Shown piece by piece: positions 1-10,526 of a stretch of 64,000 bases of DNA; positions within the stretch are counted from its first letter, which is position 1; each line of letters begins with the position of its first letter. Under the pieces are notes generated by a model. It was not told the DNA's origin. It was given only the letters and a program-made list of their open reading frames with translations, and did not search any database. The stretch is taken from the NCBI GenBank assembly GCA_032718865.1, contig JALUTQ010000041.1, forward strand, positions 496,001 through 560,000, read 5' to 3'. Origin of the DNA: Tilletia caries. Its lineage: Eukaryota; Basidiomycota; Exobasidiomycetes; Tilletiales; Tilletiaceae. The position numbers and the translations under genes are program-made.

Positions 1-950
1 ACGGATCGCATGGTGTGTCGTCTTTATATTGCATTCTCGCCAACGGGTGCGACGTGCGACATGCGACGGCTGGTCGCCGAATGGAAACTTTACGAACGCT
101 CGCTCAGAATGATGAATGATCCGAAGTACGAATGAGATGATCCGTGCTCTTAAGCAGCTCCCCGCATCAAGGCAATCAATCATCCTTTGCCTGCTTTGCT
201 GGATATGAGATGCGTTGGACCGTCAAGCTCACATGTCGTCGGAAGCAGATGAGCTTTACCTCTTTTCTGTTTGCATATGGTCATGCGGTATACATCCACA
301 CAAAACGTATGTACATATTGTATGTACGCAGCACGTCCCTTCCTCGATGGTATCTGTGAGCTGGCAATTCCTTTCTTGAACGCCTGACCGATCAGAAGCC
401 GCAGAACACCTGATGTCCTGATCAATAACGGTCCACACAATGACAGCCCTGGCAGTGCAGAGAACTTCTCATCTCCGAGCTCGGATGTTCCAGGCGATTG
501 GCCGAGGCGACCTCTTCGGACTTTTTGCCGTATCACTTTATCAGCCGGATCTCAAATCTTGATCCATCATCGCATCATCGATCATCATCTTAGCTTGGGA
601 CCTGGCAGTGCGCGCTGGAAATGGAGGTTCGGGGTGCGGAGAGCGGCACACCGCTTCGCTTGCGCCTTTCCCAAATGAAAGCGTGACGGTAGCCGATCTA
701 GGTCACCGGCTGGACGGTATGTCGTGATGTGTGCGGAATCGTCGCTCCCTTGATAACAGAACCTCGCTGAAAACGTCCCTCCCCCCGTCCTGCCCGTCTC
801 CATCTCTCTGACTTGTTCTTCTTCTCCTTCTCTAGGTAGCTGGTCTACGATATTGTCTCCCACATTTTCTCCCACATCACCCTCCTATCCCTTCTATCAA
901 ACACTTCCACTCCCACACCTCATCAACTTCACCTCCCATCCTCCGGCTTG
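1..950. other. Intergenic region upstream of the first gene
   Basis: No convincing gene is seen. Short open frames on both strands lack splice context and recognisable protein character. The last 150 bases are CT-rich and look like the 5' leader of the gene starting at 951. Confidence 0.4.
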
Positions 951-1780
951 ATGCAGATGAGAAAGCAGAAGGTAGCTTTCCTGGCCGTGCTCATTGCCTT
1001 GGTCCTCGCAGTAACAGCAGACGGCCGTCCTCAACGTATGTCATCCTCGCAGGTGAGTAGTCGCTGATCGACGGGCATGAACATCCGAGTGACTGAAGAC
1101 CCTACATCTGGACCAGCTCGGAGAATCGTCCGCGCATCAGCCCCTGGCGCAGCACGCTCCCGCGCACTTTGATGCGAAGAAGGACACGACCAGCCTCAGC
1201 TTGGAAGCCAGGGTACGTCATGGGCTCAAGGTTTAGGGGGGTAGATACGTCTGATACATACTGACATCCTTTATACACAGGCAACCGCGGCTGAAGAGTT
1301 CAGGTTCGGCACAGCCGTCATATTCTTCGCAACAACTCTCGCCAACGTGAGAGCAGCAGGTCTCGTCTATCAAAAGAACTACGGCCGAGATATAAGCCAG
1401 CACGAGGCTCCTGAAAAAAGGGTACGTCGAATATCATCATTCGAAACAATAACCGACCGAGCTGATCAGCCACCCCTGCTCGACTCCTCCCACAGGAGAA
1501 CCCCAAATGGTTGTCATCGGCTCTTTGGGCATTTTACAGCACCGCCGGGCTTTACATCACGCTCGAAGCGCACACCAAACTCTTGGCCATGGCCGCCCAG
1601 CGTAAACTTAATGGTACGGCCCCCTACCCTCGCGCCACACACGAGCTACATACTCGAATCACCAAAGAAAGTGCCGCTGAAACTTTGGAGCTCAGTGCGG
1701 CTATCGTTGGGGTGGTGGGCATACCGTGGGCTATAGCAAATGTCCTACACATAGGAAAGCCTATTGCAAAGCCTCAGTGA
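951..1780 (+). CDS. Small secreted or membrane protein, hypothetical (207 aa, 4 exons)
   Basis: Exons 951-1052, 1117-1212, 1281-1421 and 1496-1780 join in frame with GTGAGT/GTACGT donors and CAG acceptors. The start Met is followed by a basic MQMRKQK and a hydrophobic run (FLAVLIALVLAV) ending ADG, a typical signal peptide. Three further hydrophobic stretches (AVIFFATTLANV; ALWAFYSTAGLYITL; SAAIVGVVGIPWAIANVL) suggest a small membrane protein or an amphipathic secreted one. No known domain is recognised. The intron phases and the clean splice series make it a real gene. The function is unknown. It ends about 200 bp before the broken TruB gene. Confidence 0.7.
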
Positions 1781-1936
1781 AGGCTGGATGGTGGGAAATA
1801 TGACGTTACTCGCAATCAGCCGTAGTATCTCTTCAGCTTCCATTTTAACATGCGTGCGAAAGTGAACTGCATTCGACCCAGTCTGGGGTGAGACTGTTCG
1901 TCCGTCAAGCGCGGAGCTACATATGGGTGCGCCACG

Positions 1937-1957
1937 ATACTACTTGTCCAGCAAGGC
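1937..1957. repeat. 21-bp exact repeat, copy 1
   Basis: The 21 bases here recur exactly at 3726-3746. Copy 2 encodes, on the minus strand, the last residues (ALLDK and stop) of the 2H phosphoesterase gene. Copy 1 lies just upstream of the first readable TruB exon, where the TruB N-terminus should be. Confidence 0.85.
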
Positions 1958-1982
1958 CTCTTATTTTGAAAATGGAATGCAG

Positions 1983-3220
1983 GCAAGAAGGGCGAACCTC
2001 TGCCTCCCAAGATTGGTCAAGGCGGTACATTGGATCCTTTGGCCAGTGGAGTCTTGGGTCAGTACTTCTTTTCATACTTGCTGCCCATCCAGTGGAATTT
2101 CAAAACATGTCTGATCTCTGATCCTCTTTTCCAGTCATTGGCGTTGGCGATGGCACGAAGAAGCTCCAGGCATATCTTGACGGAGCAAAGGTGAGTGGTT
2201 CTCCTGTGACGAGGCCTTCCTTCGCATACTCAACCATTTTCCACCAACTCACAGGAATACCTGACCGTCGGTCTTCTCGGATCTTCCACAACATCCTACG
2301 ACGCCCTCGACCCCATCCTCTACCGCGCCCCACACAGCCATGTCACTGCTCAAACTCTGGCAGAACAACTGCCGAAGTTCAGAGGTAGCATCCTTCAAGC
2401 TCCCCCGCTCTATTCGGCTATCCGCATCGACGGCATGAGATTATTCGAATACGCACGACAGGGCAAGGAGTTGCCCCGCCCCATCGAGAAGCGCAAGGTC
2501 GAGATCAAGGATCTCAGGCTGAATGCTTGGCACCCTTCTGGCAGTCACGCGTGGAAAGAGCCTCTCGACGAGGTTCCCGATGAGGAGAAGGCGCTCGTCG
2601 GCAAAGTACGACAGTTGGCCGGTGAAATCAGTGCGAAGGCGGAGGAAGCGACGTCGGAGACCGCCGCTGAGGATCAGCAAGAGGCCAAGGACGAAGTACA
2701 GAAACCGATGGAGGCCGAAGTGAGCGAACCATCTGCCTTCAGTCTGAGAATGTCAGTCGGTGGCGGCACCTACGTCCGCTCCATCGTCCACGACCTCGCC
2801 CGAGAAGCACAGAGCGCGGCCCACGTCGTTGCCCTCCGACGAACACGGCAGGGCCAATGGCATACCGACCGCTGGCTTCGCACTCGTCCAGTTGAAGCCG
2901 CAAAGGACGACTGGGCAGAAAAGGAAGAGCTCTTCGACGCTCCTCCAACTCCAACAGACCTCCAACAAGCTGGTGACGCTGCTCCTTCCAGTCCGGATTC
3001 CGATGTCGAGCATGTCAAGGGCAACTGCATCTCCTGGTCCGTCTTCGAGCGAGCCATTCGGGAGATGAACGAGCCGGAGACCGAGGGCGGGCAGGATGGA
3101 CAAGATGGAGAAGGGCCGGCGACCAAGAAGCGGAAGGTCGAGGACGGAAGTGCGTCTGCGTCTGCGGAGGCTGCCGACGATGGTCTGAAAGCTTGGGAAA
3201 GGGTACTCCTAGAACAGTGA
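1983..3220 (+). pseudogene. tRNA pseudouridine synthase TruB/Pus4 family, 5'-truncated
   Basis: Exons 1983-2057, 2135-2190 and 2255-3220 join in frame (donors GTCAGT and GTGAGT). The product shows TruB signatures: GQGGTLDPLASGVLVIGVG with the catalytic Asp, GSILQAPPLYSAIRIDGMR, and SVGGGTYVRSIVHDLA. The family isomerises U55 in the T-loop of tRNA. What is missing is the N-terminal ~60-100 residues with the KP-G-TS motif. In the first exon's frame a stop lies at 1967-1969, and no frame between gene 1 (ends 1780) and 1983 encodes the motif. An upstream exon further away is possible but none was seen back to position 1. The C-terminus has an acidic/Lys-rich tail. I infer a gene that lost its 5' end in a rearrangement. 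Confidence 0.7.
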
Positions 3221-3728
3221 GTCTGACGTTGTCTACGGAGATACATCGGGCTTTATTGTTCCGTCTTGCGGGCTGAACACGTCTTGATTCACATTTGGCA
3301 GTATTGAAGCATGTTAAGTGTCTGTCATCGATCATTCGTTCCCATAAACAATTCTGGACGGAGTCAACTGCGCAACATCATCACATCCACCTCAAAGGCA
3401 GCTCGTGAAAAGGAAGACTAACTCAATGAATGAGCGATGTGATTTAACGAGAGAGCAGCTCCCAAGTTCCCTAACCACATCAACGCGATGTATCTTCGCC
3501 GCGCGGCACGGCAAACTCAGCTCCCTTTTTACTCGTACATCCCAGGCGATTTGGTGCGTATCCAGGTCGTTTGCAGGAGATCTGTCCGCTGACAACGATG
3601 GACCTTGAGCAGCTATCGGTGCGATGAGCCACGGGCCGCACTGGACTGCATACAGGCGGGAACAAGCTGAGAAATGAGCACGGCATAGACAGAGAAGCGC
3701 ATTGAAATTGTCTCTCACAGAGTGAATA
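3221..3728. other. Convergent intergenic region between TruB remnant and 2H gene
   Basis: No gene is recognised. The region holds the 3' flank of the TruB remnant and, at its right edge, copy 2 of the 21-bp repeat (3726-3746). Confidence 0.4.
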
Positions 3729-3746
3729 CTACTTGTCCAGCAAGGC
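3726..3746. repeat. 21-bp exact repeat, copy 2
   Basis: Identical to 1937-1957. Here it spans the stop codon and last codons of the 2H phosphoesterase reading frame. Confidence 0.85.
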
Positions 3747-4593
3747 GAACTCTCTCCAGACAAGATACGGTCCAGCTTTGCTCTTGTTTTTGAAGAGAAG
3801 CTGGAAGCGTTCGACTTTGCAAGAGAGCGGCTCGGTCTCAATGATCGCCCTGGCCCGGCTCGTCACGTTTTTCTTTCTCGTCGGCCGTCACACCCTGGCC
3901 GAGCGTGAGATGTGGACTGAAGTCGTTGCGCCGCTTATGCCGCTTCGACTTGTCGGACTGTTGTGTGTCCTGGACGCCACTGGCATCAACGGCAGTCCCG
4001 ACGGCAGACCAGAGGTTATGCAATGGTGTCGGGACGGCCTCGCTGGTTTCCTTTCCCTTCGCTGTCGGCTTTGACGGCCGTAGGTGGATAGTGTCGTATG
4101 CTCGCAATTGGAAGCGGCCGACTTGATCGAGGACTACCTTCCCTGGCTGGACCGTCGACACCGCTTGCTCGATGTGCTCCTCTAACCGTTGAAGTGCGTC
4201 TCGGAGACCTTGAGGGTAGCCGGCGCGGATGTGGTCCGGTAGACTGTATTGCTCCGATGGGGGACCGGCCGGCCGGAGATCCAAGGATGTGAATGGAGTG
4301 GCTGTGGAAGGCTCGGCAGCATCGTTTCCCATTCCAAGTTCGCGTGAAGGCTGCGTCGGGACTCGTGGGTCATCGGCATCCTCAGCGATGCTCGCTTGGA
4401 CCTTCACGTCAAAGGGTGGCACGATCGTGATGTGCGGCGCCCAGCGATCCGCCGCTCGGTCGCATGCATGCCGTAGCTCTTGGATGGCGGGAATGTGACC
4501 CTCGTCTTCAGGTCCGGCTGGGTCGAAGGCGACAGTGACGACGGCGATGAACCGAGCGCTGGCGGGCTGTTGTTGAACTTTTTGAGACATCAT
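3729..4593 (-). pseudogene. 2H phosphoesterase (LigT/2'-5' RNA ligase-like) with one apparent frameshift
   Basis: Two H-x-T motifs typical of the 2H superfamily are present: APHITIVPPF near residue 54 and SPHLTLGQG near the C-terminus. In this family the two histidines cleave or ligate 2',3'-cyclic or 2'-5' phosphodiesters. The first frame ends shortly after the second motif (stop at 3838). The expected C-terminal segment (AIIETEPLSCKVERFQLLFK then ALLDK and stop at 3729) continues in another frame. One extra base in the T5 run at 3868-3872 would explain the switch. I start at the MMSQKV methionine (4593); the frame stays open to 4818, and a longer N-terminus with a hydrophobic MAPLLLATRI stretch cannot be excluded. 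It is either a young pseudogene or a homopolymer sequencing error. Confidence 0.7.
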
Positions 4594-5798
4594 CAGGAAT
4601 TGAGCGTGATGAGGTGACGACCGGATGAGAGACTTCAGTGGCGGACTGCTGATCGGACTTCGAATTCCGATGCGGGTGGCAAGGAGGAGCGGTGCCATCA
4701 AGAGTTCTCCCACCTCGCTCTGGAATGTGCGTGATGGTGAATCGATTCGTATCGAATCAGGTAGCCTCGCAGCTCTTCTGTGCTGGTTGTGGTTCGGAGA
4801 GGATCGCTGGCTGGCCAAGAGGCCAAGCTTCCGGGTTCGTCGCCTTGCTGGATTTCACTGGATCCGTCTTTACGCACGTTCCTTACAGCGAGTAGTAGAC
4901 CGATTCTCAACGACCATGGCTCATCGACAGCGTCCATAAGCCATAAGGCAGAGAGGAATTTGTGGCAGGAATTGGATCGAAATTCGAGGCGAGTATGCGG
5001 TTCGGTGCAGTCCGCTTGGCTCCCCGGTCTCACCCGAGAGACGCAAAACCGTTCGCCAGCGCGCCAGCAGCAGGCTCGGGCTCGCGCAGGACGATGACCT
5101 GCACGCAGAAGGCAGGCAGGCAGGCAGGCAGGCAGGCCGAGGTCAACTCGCGCCTGGGCACCAACGAGACAGCGGGTTGGCTGCCGACGACGTCGATTGT
5201 ATATTGGCAGCAGAGTAATAGGTCTCTCCGAGTCGACGTTTCGGCGCGCCGTAAGGCTTTGTTTTGTGAGCTCGCTGGCTGGCTGACCTTCTTGACCGCT
5301 CGATTCCAACGCAGTCATCAGCTCACACTTCACAGACACCTCGCAAGCATGACTTGGCGATGCTCCTAACTCTCATACCTCCCGGCTCTCTAGTCTCTTC
5401 TGCAGTTTCAGAGATGGTCGGAAAACAGCGAATGGATTGTACACTTGCGCTTATCTGCTCACTCTTCCTTCCCTTCCTCGTTCTCCAACCTCATTCCTGC
5501 AGAATTTCGCTTCCACTTCCCAGGCATGCAACGTTCTCATGCATGCCCAGCACTGCACCTATGCGCTGACATCTCCATTTTCCATCATGCAGAACTACAG
5601 GCTGTACTCTCGACCGCTGCACTCTTCCAGCGTCTAACACTGCCAGCATGGCGAAGGTATCGGAACGCACCCAGCATCTGGTCAGTATCATGGGCTCTTT
5701 CTCTCCCCTGTACAACAGATCACGCTACGCTGACCTGTAGCATCGTATGTTCCTATCTTGATGACTCTGGAACAGGCAATCTGACCGGCCCACGAAGG
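4594..5798. other. Intergenic region with short frames only
   Basis: No supported gene. A (GGCA)n microsatellite lies at 5111-5137. Short frames around 5350-5720 have CT-rich, UTR-like composition and no recognisable domain. Confidence 0.4.
5111..5137. repeat. (GGCA)n microsatellite
   Basis: Nearly seven tandem GGCA units lie between the 2H gene and the next predicted ORF. Confidence 0.9.
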
Positions 5799-5805
5799 TA
5801 TAAAA
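5799..5805 (+). promoter_or_regulatory. TATA-box-like element
   Basis: TATAAAA sits about 210 bp upstream of the ATG at 6015. The sequence between them is almost purely CT-rich with short CTTCCACT-type repeats, as expected for a fungal 5' leader. Confidence 0.5.
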
Positions 5806-6014
5806 CGAGGCTCTCCGGAGACCTTTCCTTCCCACTTTTTCCCCTCACCCTCTTCGTCTTCACCGAGCCACACACTCTCTTCTCTCATCATCAACCTTTC
5901 ATCTACAATTTCATACACTCTTCCACTCTTCCACTCTTCTCCTCTTCCACTCATTCACTCCTTCACTCTTCCACTCCTTCACTCCTCCACCCTCTCACTT
6001 ATGGCCTCTCACTT

Positions 6015-6566
6015 ATGGAGCCTCCCTTCAGCGTCGCCGTCATCACTCCCACTCGTGGACGATCGGCCCGCCCTTCAACCATCGCTGCTCGGCATCGACC
6101 TACGTCCGCCACCTCATCTACCCTCTTCATCACAATCTCGAACATCTCTCCAGACCGACCCGGTCCTCGACGGCTCCAATGCTCAGTCTGTCTTGCCCCT
6201 CGCACCCCTCATCAGACCTCCCTCATGACCTCCCTCACGGCCTCTAACCTCATGGGGCCGGCACCACGGAGCGTCACAACAATCAAGTCTTCGAGGAGGG
6301 GGTGCGTCGGGTACAGCGATTTCCAGGACACGGGTCGGCTCGAACTGGAGGAAGGCCACCCACGACTCAGAGCGGGATCGCGAAGCGGACGAGCTCGACA
6401 TCGACCCCGGAAGGAGAGCGCTCCGGCGGCGTGGGCGGCCGGCTGCCCTTCAAGACCTCAAGGATCGGACAGTGTTGCGGACGGCTCTCTTCGTGTGTCT
6501 CATACGATGGCGCAGACACCAAGATCCGTCACCCAACGCTCACTGGCCCTGTTCTTCGAGGTCTAG
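6015..6566 (+). CDS. Lineage-specific ORF with duplicated 3' segment, function unknown
   Basis: An open frame of 183 codons starts MEPPFSVAVITPTRGR after a TATA-like box and a pyrimidine-rich leader. No known domain is recognised; the product is rich in R, S, T and P. Near its end it encodes SDSVADGSLRVSHTMAQTPR, and the same peptide is encoded again 169 bp downstream in the next frame (about 6630-6730), followed by a similar FFE ending. An unseen intron or a frameshift could join both copies in one protein. The 75-codon frame starting at 6001 is an alternative reading. Coding status is uncertain. Confidence 0.35.
   Translation: MEPPFSVAVITPTRGRSARPSTIAARHRPTSATSSTLFITISNISPDRPGPRRLQCSVCLAPRTPHQTSLMTSLTASNLMGPAPRSVTTIKSSRRGCVGYSDFQDTGRLELEEGHPRLRAGSRSGRARHRPRKESAPAAWAAGCPSRPQGSDSVADGSLRVSHTMAQTPRSVTQRSLALFFEV
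6464..6560 (+). repeat. Direct repeat unit 1
   Basis: About 75 bp identical (then looser to GTTCTTCGAG) to 6633-6729, offset 169 bp. Both copies encode the same SDSVADG...SVTQR peptide, but in different frames relative to each other. Confidence 0.85.
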
Positions 6567-6632
6567 TGGGTTGGCCGTGCCTCCTCTGCCCCTGACCGAC
6601 TCGGCCGCCCTTCAAGACCTCTCACCTCAAGA

Positions 6633-6729
6633 ATCGGACAGTGTTGCGGACGGCTCTCTTCGTGTGTCTCATACGATGGCGCAGACACCAAGATCCGTCA
6701 CCCAACGCACACTGATCCAGTTCTTCGAG
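6633..6729 (+). repeat. Direct repeat unit 2
   Basis: Second copy of the unit at 6464-6560. Its frame continues to FFEIEEGFIGW before a stop at 6760-6762. Confidence 0.85.
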
Positions 6730-6900
6730 ATCGAGGAGGGTTTCATCGGTTGGTCAGGGTAGGTCAGGGATTCTCCCTTATCCGTGGACCGATTCGTCCG
6801 CTTCGCCAATGTGAGTCCTTCTCTGGGTCGTCTTCGGGTTCGGCTTTCTCCTTCTCAGAGCGCAGTGGCTGGGGGGCTTCTCCTGCGCTCTACCTCTCAT

Positions 6901-6997
6901 CCCTCCTCCTCCTAAACCCACTTCAGCTGGTCGGGCTCGTTATGGGTTTGTCATACGAGCCCGGCCAAGCCCCCCAAGTGGGTAGGAGGAGGGGACG
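6901..6997. repeat. Long imperfect hairpin
   Basis: The left arm (CCTCCTCCT...CCCACTT, then GGTCGGGCTCGTTATG) is matched in reverse by the right arm (CATACGAGCCCGGCC, then AAGTGGGTAGGAGGAGG), with only a few bases of loop around 6945-6950. The arms run about 45 bp with a few mismatches. It lies downstream of the duplicated ORF and could be a 3' processing structure or a decayed foldback element. Confidence 0.7.
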
Positions 6998-7302
6998 ATC
7001 ATGTATTTAGATTTACTTCTGGACCCTGCAATACTACTCTTACTTTTCTCTGATGTCCACTTGCTGTGCATGCTTCTCTTCACTGCTTCAATCGTCCCAC
7101 CAGACTGGGCAGGCTAGAAAAGATCAAGCTTAGTGTTGGGGGATGATACCGTGATGTGATACAGAGTAGGAATCCTTGCGAGCGACCACCAGACCCGGCC
7201 TCTGCTTCAAAGCTTGGTGTGCAGAGACGCTGTCGGTGGGCTCCGGGTGTCGAGGTTGTGTCAGTAGTGTGTGACGTGATGCCGCGGGTCCTGCCCGCCC
7301 CT
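6998..7302. other. Intergenic, nothing recognised
   Basis: No gene or clear repeat is seen between the hairpin and the alpha-glucosidase remnant. Confidence 0.4.
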
Positions 7303-8310
7303 TCAGCTCAGTATGTAAAGCCGTGCTTCGAAAGGTTCCAGAACCTGTAAAGACCGTTCCTCCTTGTCGCCCTCGTACAGTTGCACGCCACGAGCTTGGA
7401 CGGAAGATCCATCGCCTCGCCTGCTGCTTCCGTAACGTATCGGCCGAGGTTCCACTTCGAGGCGCGCGCGAGCAAAGTTCCCGACAAAGACCGCCGTCAC
7501 GCCGTCGAGCTCCCTCACGAAACTGAAAATAGGCGAACCCGTCTGGCCTTCTTCCGGCGCTGGTACAGGGACATCGAGGACGCGGTAGGAGCCGGAGACG
7601 AGGACGTCGTGTGCCTTGCGGAGTTGGATCGAGCGTTTCCAGAAGTGGAAGACGCTGGTGGGTTCGATGCGCTTGGCGCGGACGGTGCAGGTGACGTTGT
7701 CTGGGATGGCCTTCATCCAGAACTTGGCGGGCGGGTCGGAAGAGAAGCCCACGTCGGCGTGACGTCCCACTATGAACGAGAACAAGAGTACTGGAAATGA
7801 ATCGATGGTACGCGGCGAGAGAGGGATTTCACAACGAGACTCACCCGGCATAGGAGTTGCCCATCATCGCCTGCTTCTCGGAGCCGGCGGACACGAAAAC
7901 GCCCTTCTACACACACTCCTCCTTCTTCATCTTCATCACGTCCTCGTGATACCTGAGGTGGTCCAGAATGAGAAGCGGTCAGTTCAGAGAGGCGACCGAG
8001 AGGGAATCATGCGTACTGCTTTGAGACGATATTGTCGTGCTGATCGGCCAGTCCGCGGGTATACAATGCCCAGCTCCTCACCCTAGTAGATGAAGAGCGT
8101 TCCGGCGAGGGAGCAGGAGAATAGGCGAGTAGCTTGGCACCATCCCACCAAGGGCATGGGTCCTCAGCATTCACGCCGCTGTGGGCAAAGGCTGTGTATA
8201 AAGCATTGTTAGCGTGGTTGCGCATATCCATGAAGTGAATCCGAGCTTACTCACAGCATGTTGGAGAGACGGCGAGGTCTGGAAGGGCGAGGAGGTTATG
8301 CCATGTCAAT
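7303..8310 (-). pseudogene. GH13 alpha-glucosidase (maltase) remnant, 5'-truncated and frameshifted
   Basis: The C-terminal ~165 residues read cleanly (TGA at 7303-7305): GFSSDPPAKFWMKAIPDN, then SVFHFWKRSIQLRKAHDVLV, then LEPFEARLYILS, matching the end of GH13 maltases. Further upstream, family motifs appear in shifting frames: GAKLLA, AGTLFIY followed by TAG where Gln is normal and then GEELGI, an ADWPIS fragment, and YHEDV. A second in-frame TAG occurs near 7915. The catalytic barrel N-terminus is absent; the next gene's 3' end lies at 8431. GTGAGT...TAG intron edges survive near 7820-7845. The intact gene would have hydrolysed alpha-1,4 glucosides such as maltose. Confidence 0.75.
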
Positions 8311-8430
8311 GTGGTGTAACAAATGTTGAATCAGATCAAGCAGCACTACTACATCCTCAAGAAGTTCCCCAGCCAGCTAGAGTTAGTATACAGAACCTGG
8401 GTCAGCCCAGGCATATTCATTGCGAGAAGT

Positions 8431-9414
8431 CTAATCGTCAAAAGGTATAGGTCTCCACAGCATCCTAGCAATCGAGAGCCGTCTCGAAGAATCCAAGGTC
8501 GAAGTGGGAGTGTCCACCCCTCCTTCGCTGCTATACGAAGCCGAGTCTCTTGAAGAAGACGAGGATGACGATCCTGTACTTTTGTAGTGTGTTAGAATCG
8601 GAGGACGGGTATGGAACGGCGGAGAGATGTCTGGTAACATCTGCTGCGCAAGGCGGCCTCTGTCACTCAGAGCGTCGGCGGGACGAGCTTCTCGAGTTTG
8701 CTTGTGAAACGAGTCCTGTTGATAGCCGTGCACTGAGGAGGCCGCGCTGTGGTAGCCGGGGAAAGATCCGCCCATGCCCATGGCTACGCCCAGGCGTGCT
8801 GGGGAAGAATGTCCGTCGGACCCCAGGCGCGTCCGAGAATGGTGGTCGGTCCTGTACTGGGAGGATCGTGAAGTGGAGTGATCCGACGTCGTGCTGAAAG
8901 GAGCGTGCCTTGAATCGGAGTGGTAGGATCCATCATGACTGAGCGTTTCCGACGATTTCCGTCGCTTCCTGGATGCGGATCCGTCGTCGTCTTCCTCTTC
9001 ATCTCGCGTTCGGTACGTGGCCTTGCCCTTGGTGTCGTGCTGCGAAGTTGACGAATGGGATGCACGCGCTGGTGGTGATGGTGGTGATGCCGCTGCCGCC
9101 ATAGAGGACGCCTGCTGAGTTGAACTCGGGCCGGCTGTGCTTTGAACGGCAGACAGAGGTGAGACTTGAAAGAGACCACCAGCGTCGCGAATGATGGTCC
9201 CATTCCACAATTGCCGACGCAGGCTGTTCGCAATAGCTTCCTGGAGGTTGTGCGGGTAGGCCCGGGCGACACATTCGTTGGCTTGAAGCTCGCGACGGAG
9301 GTCCGCGATGAGAATGCCACTCCCTGAGCTCCCGCGGCTGATGGAGTTGTACAGGATCTGACCCAGGATGCGGTGATCGGGCAATCCGGGGGTGTCGATC
9401 TTGGAGTTCTTCAT
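8431..9414 (-). CDS. Hypothetical nuclear-type protein with N-terminal winged-helix-like segment (327 aa)
   Basis: A single open frame starts at MKNSKIDTPGLPDHRILGQI. Residues ~15-85 (ILYNSISRGSSGSGILIADL...LRRQLWNGTIIRD, ending GGLFQV) look like a compact helical/wing DNA-binding-type fold. The rest is low complexity: Ser/His/Arg-rich with an acidic patch (RDEEEDDDGS) next to a basic RKRRKSS, which could be a nuclear localisation signal. The frame stays open upstream to 9690; an upstream MKRAFL start spliced through GTGAGC...TAG is an alternative. No named family is claimed. A G14 run lies at 9652-9665 in the upstream region. Confidence 0.6.
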   Translation of the reverse strand: MKNSKIDTPGLPDHRILGQILYNSISRGSSGSGILIADLRRELQANECVARAYPHNLQEAIANSLRRQLWNGTIIRDAGGLFQVSPLSAVQSTAGPSSTQQASSMAAAASPPSPPARASHSSTSQHDTKGKATYRTRDEEEDDDGSASRKRRKSSETLSHDGSYHSDSRHAPFSTTSDHSTSRSSQYRTDHHSRTRLGSDGHSSPARLGVAMGMGGSFPGYHSAASSVHGYQQDSFHKQTREARPADALSDRGRLAQQMLPDISPPFHTRPPILTHYKSTGSSSSSSSRDSASYSSEGGVDTPTSTLDSSRRLSIARMLWRPIPFDD

Positions 9415-10526
9415 GGTCTTCTTGTTCGTAGCAGATGTGACAAGGAAATTGAAGTGCGGCGTCAGCTTTGGAGGGGGGGTGCAGCTACATATATCAGGAG
9501 GGGAGGAGGGGAGGCTCACCAGAAACGCGCGCTTCATATAAGTCCTCACGACGATGGGAGCAGCCGGGAAGAAAGTGAAGCGGATTCGGCAGTCGAAACT
9601 GCGCCAGCCGGCCAGTCTTGCTATGTACGTTGGCTGTGGATGATGAAGGAAGGGGGGGGGGGGGGAGAAATGTAAGGACGACCGCATCAATTCTGATACA
9701 TTTGATCCCTCGCACTTCCTTGGCCCTTTGCGAGAGATAGCCGACCGGCCGGGTGGAATTGATGAGGCTTGGAAGATCTCGCCGGAGTCTGCAACGAATT
9801 GCCTTCATTTCTTCAGCATTGTGATCGCTTCATCGTTAGGTCAAATTGGCGTTTGGCAAGGACGGAATTGTTTCAACTGCCTAATATATATGGCAGGCGG
9901 GAAGTGCTCGGTTTCAATGATCCAGACCTCGCGGCGAATTCTTGGCTCTCGCTGAAGCGCTGAAGGAGTTAAGCAAGGAGGCTGTGAGATGTCAGATGCG
10001 AGATGTCAGATGTCAGAACTCAGATGTCAGAAGGCGGGCCGGACCAGAGTTCAGAGTTGCCACTTGCCAGCAGATCGGTAGATCAAGCGAGAGGCCATGG
10101 TCCAGACCATGCTGTAGGCGAGTGGCAAGCGCGACTCGCGAGGTTTAGGGCAGTGGGTGGGTAGTGGTGGGCGGTGGCGGATGGTGCCAAACTGCCAAGT
10201 CGGCAGTCTTCTCCTTATGGATTGTGGCGTCCTTTTATCCATAGCGCTTTTATCCGCCGTGCCTTGAGAATTGAGAACCGCGTTGGTGATCGGAGGTGGA
10301 ACCGGAGACGAGGTCTTCGGAACGGGTCGAGACCCTTCAAAGTGTCGGCCAAGGCAACCGACCAAGCTATGGCCGTCATCATCATCCACATCCCAGGTTG
10401 CCTTGACCACCACCTCAGCAGCTCCTTCACACAGCATTGTACCCTTCTCCTCTAGCATTTCCAATCAAACATCTCACCAGTTCGTGGCCTACACATCCGT
10501 TCGGCATACCCGCATACCTCTTGAAC
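9415..10526. other. Divergent intergenic region with short tandem motif
   Basis: No gene is supported. It holds a G14 homopolymer (9652-9665) and clustered GATGTCAG repeats at about 9986-10032. The region lies between the minus-strand gene at 8431-9414 and the Gag-like frame of the retroelement. No terminal repeat of the retroelement was identified here. Confidence 0.4.

Noticed and set aside
2770..3246. Minus-strand 158-codon frame over the TruB C-terminus
   Set aside because: Shadow of the TruB coding strand with Ser/Arg-rich antisense composition.
5445..6014. Upstream extension of the ORF at 6015 back to 5445
   Set aside because: The stretch includes a TATA-like box and a CT-repeat leader, so it is more likely promoter and 5' UTR.
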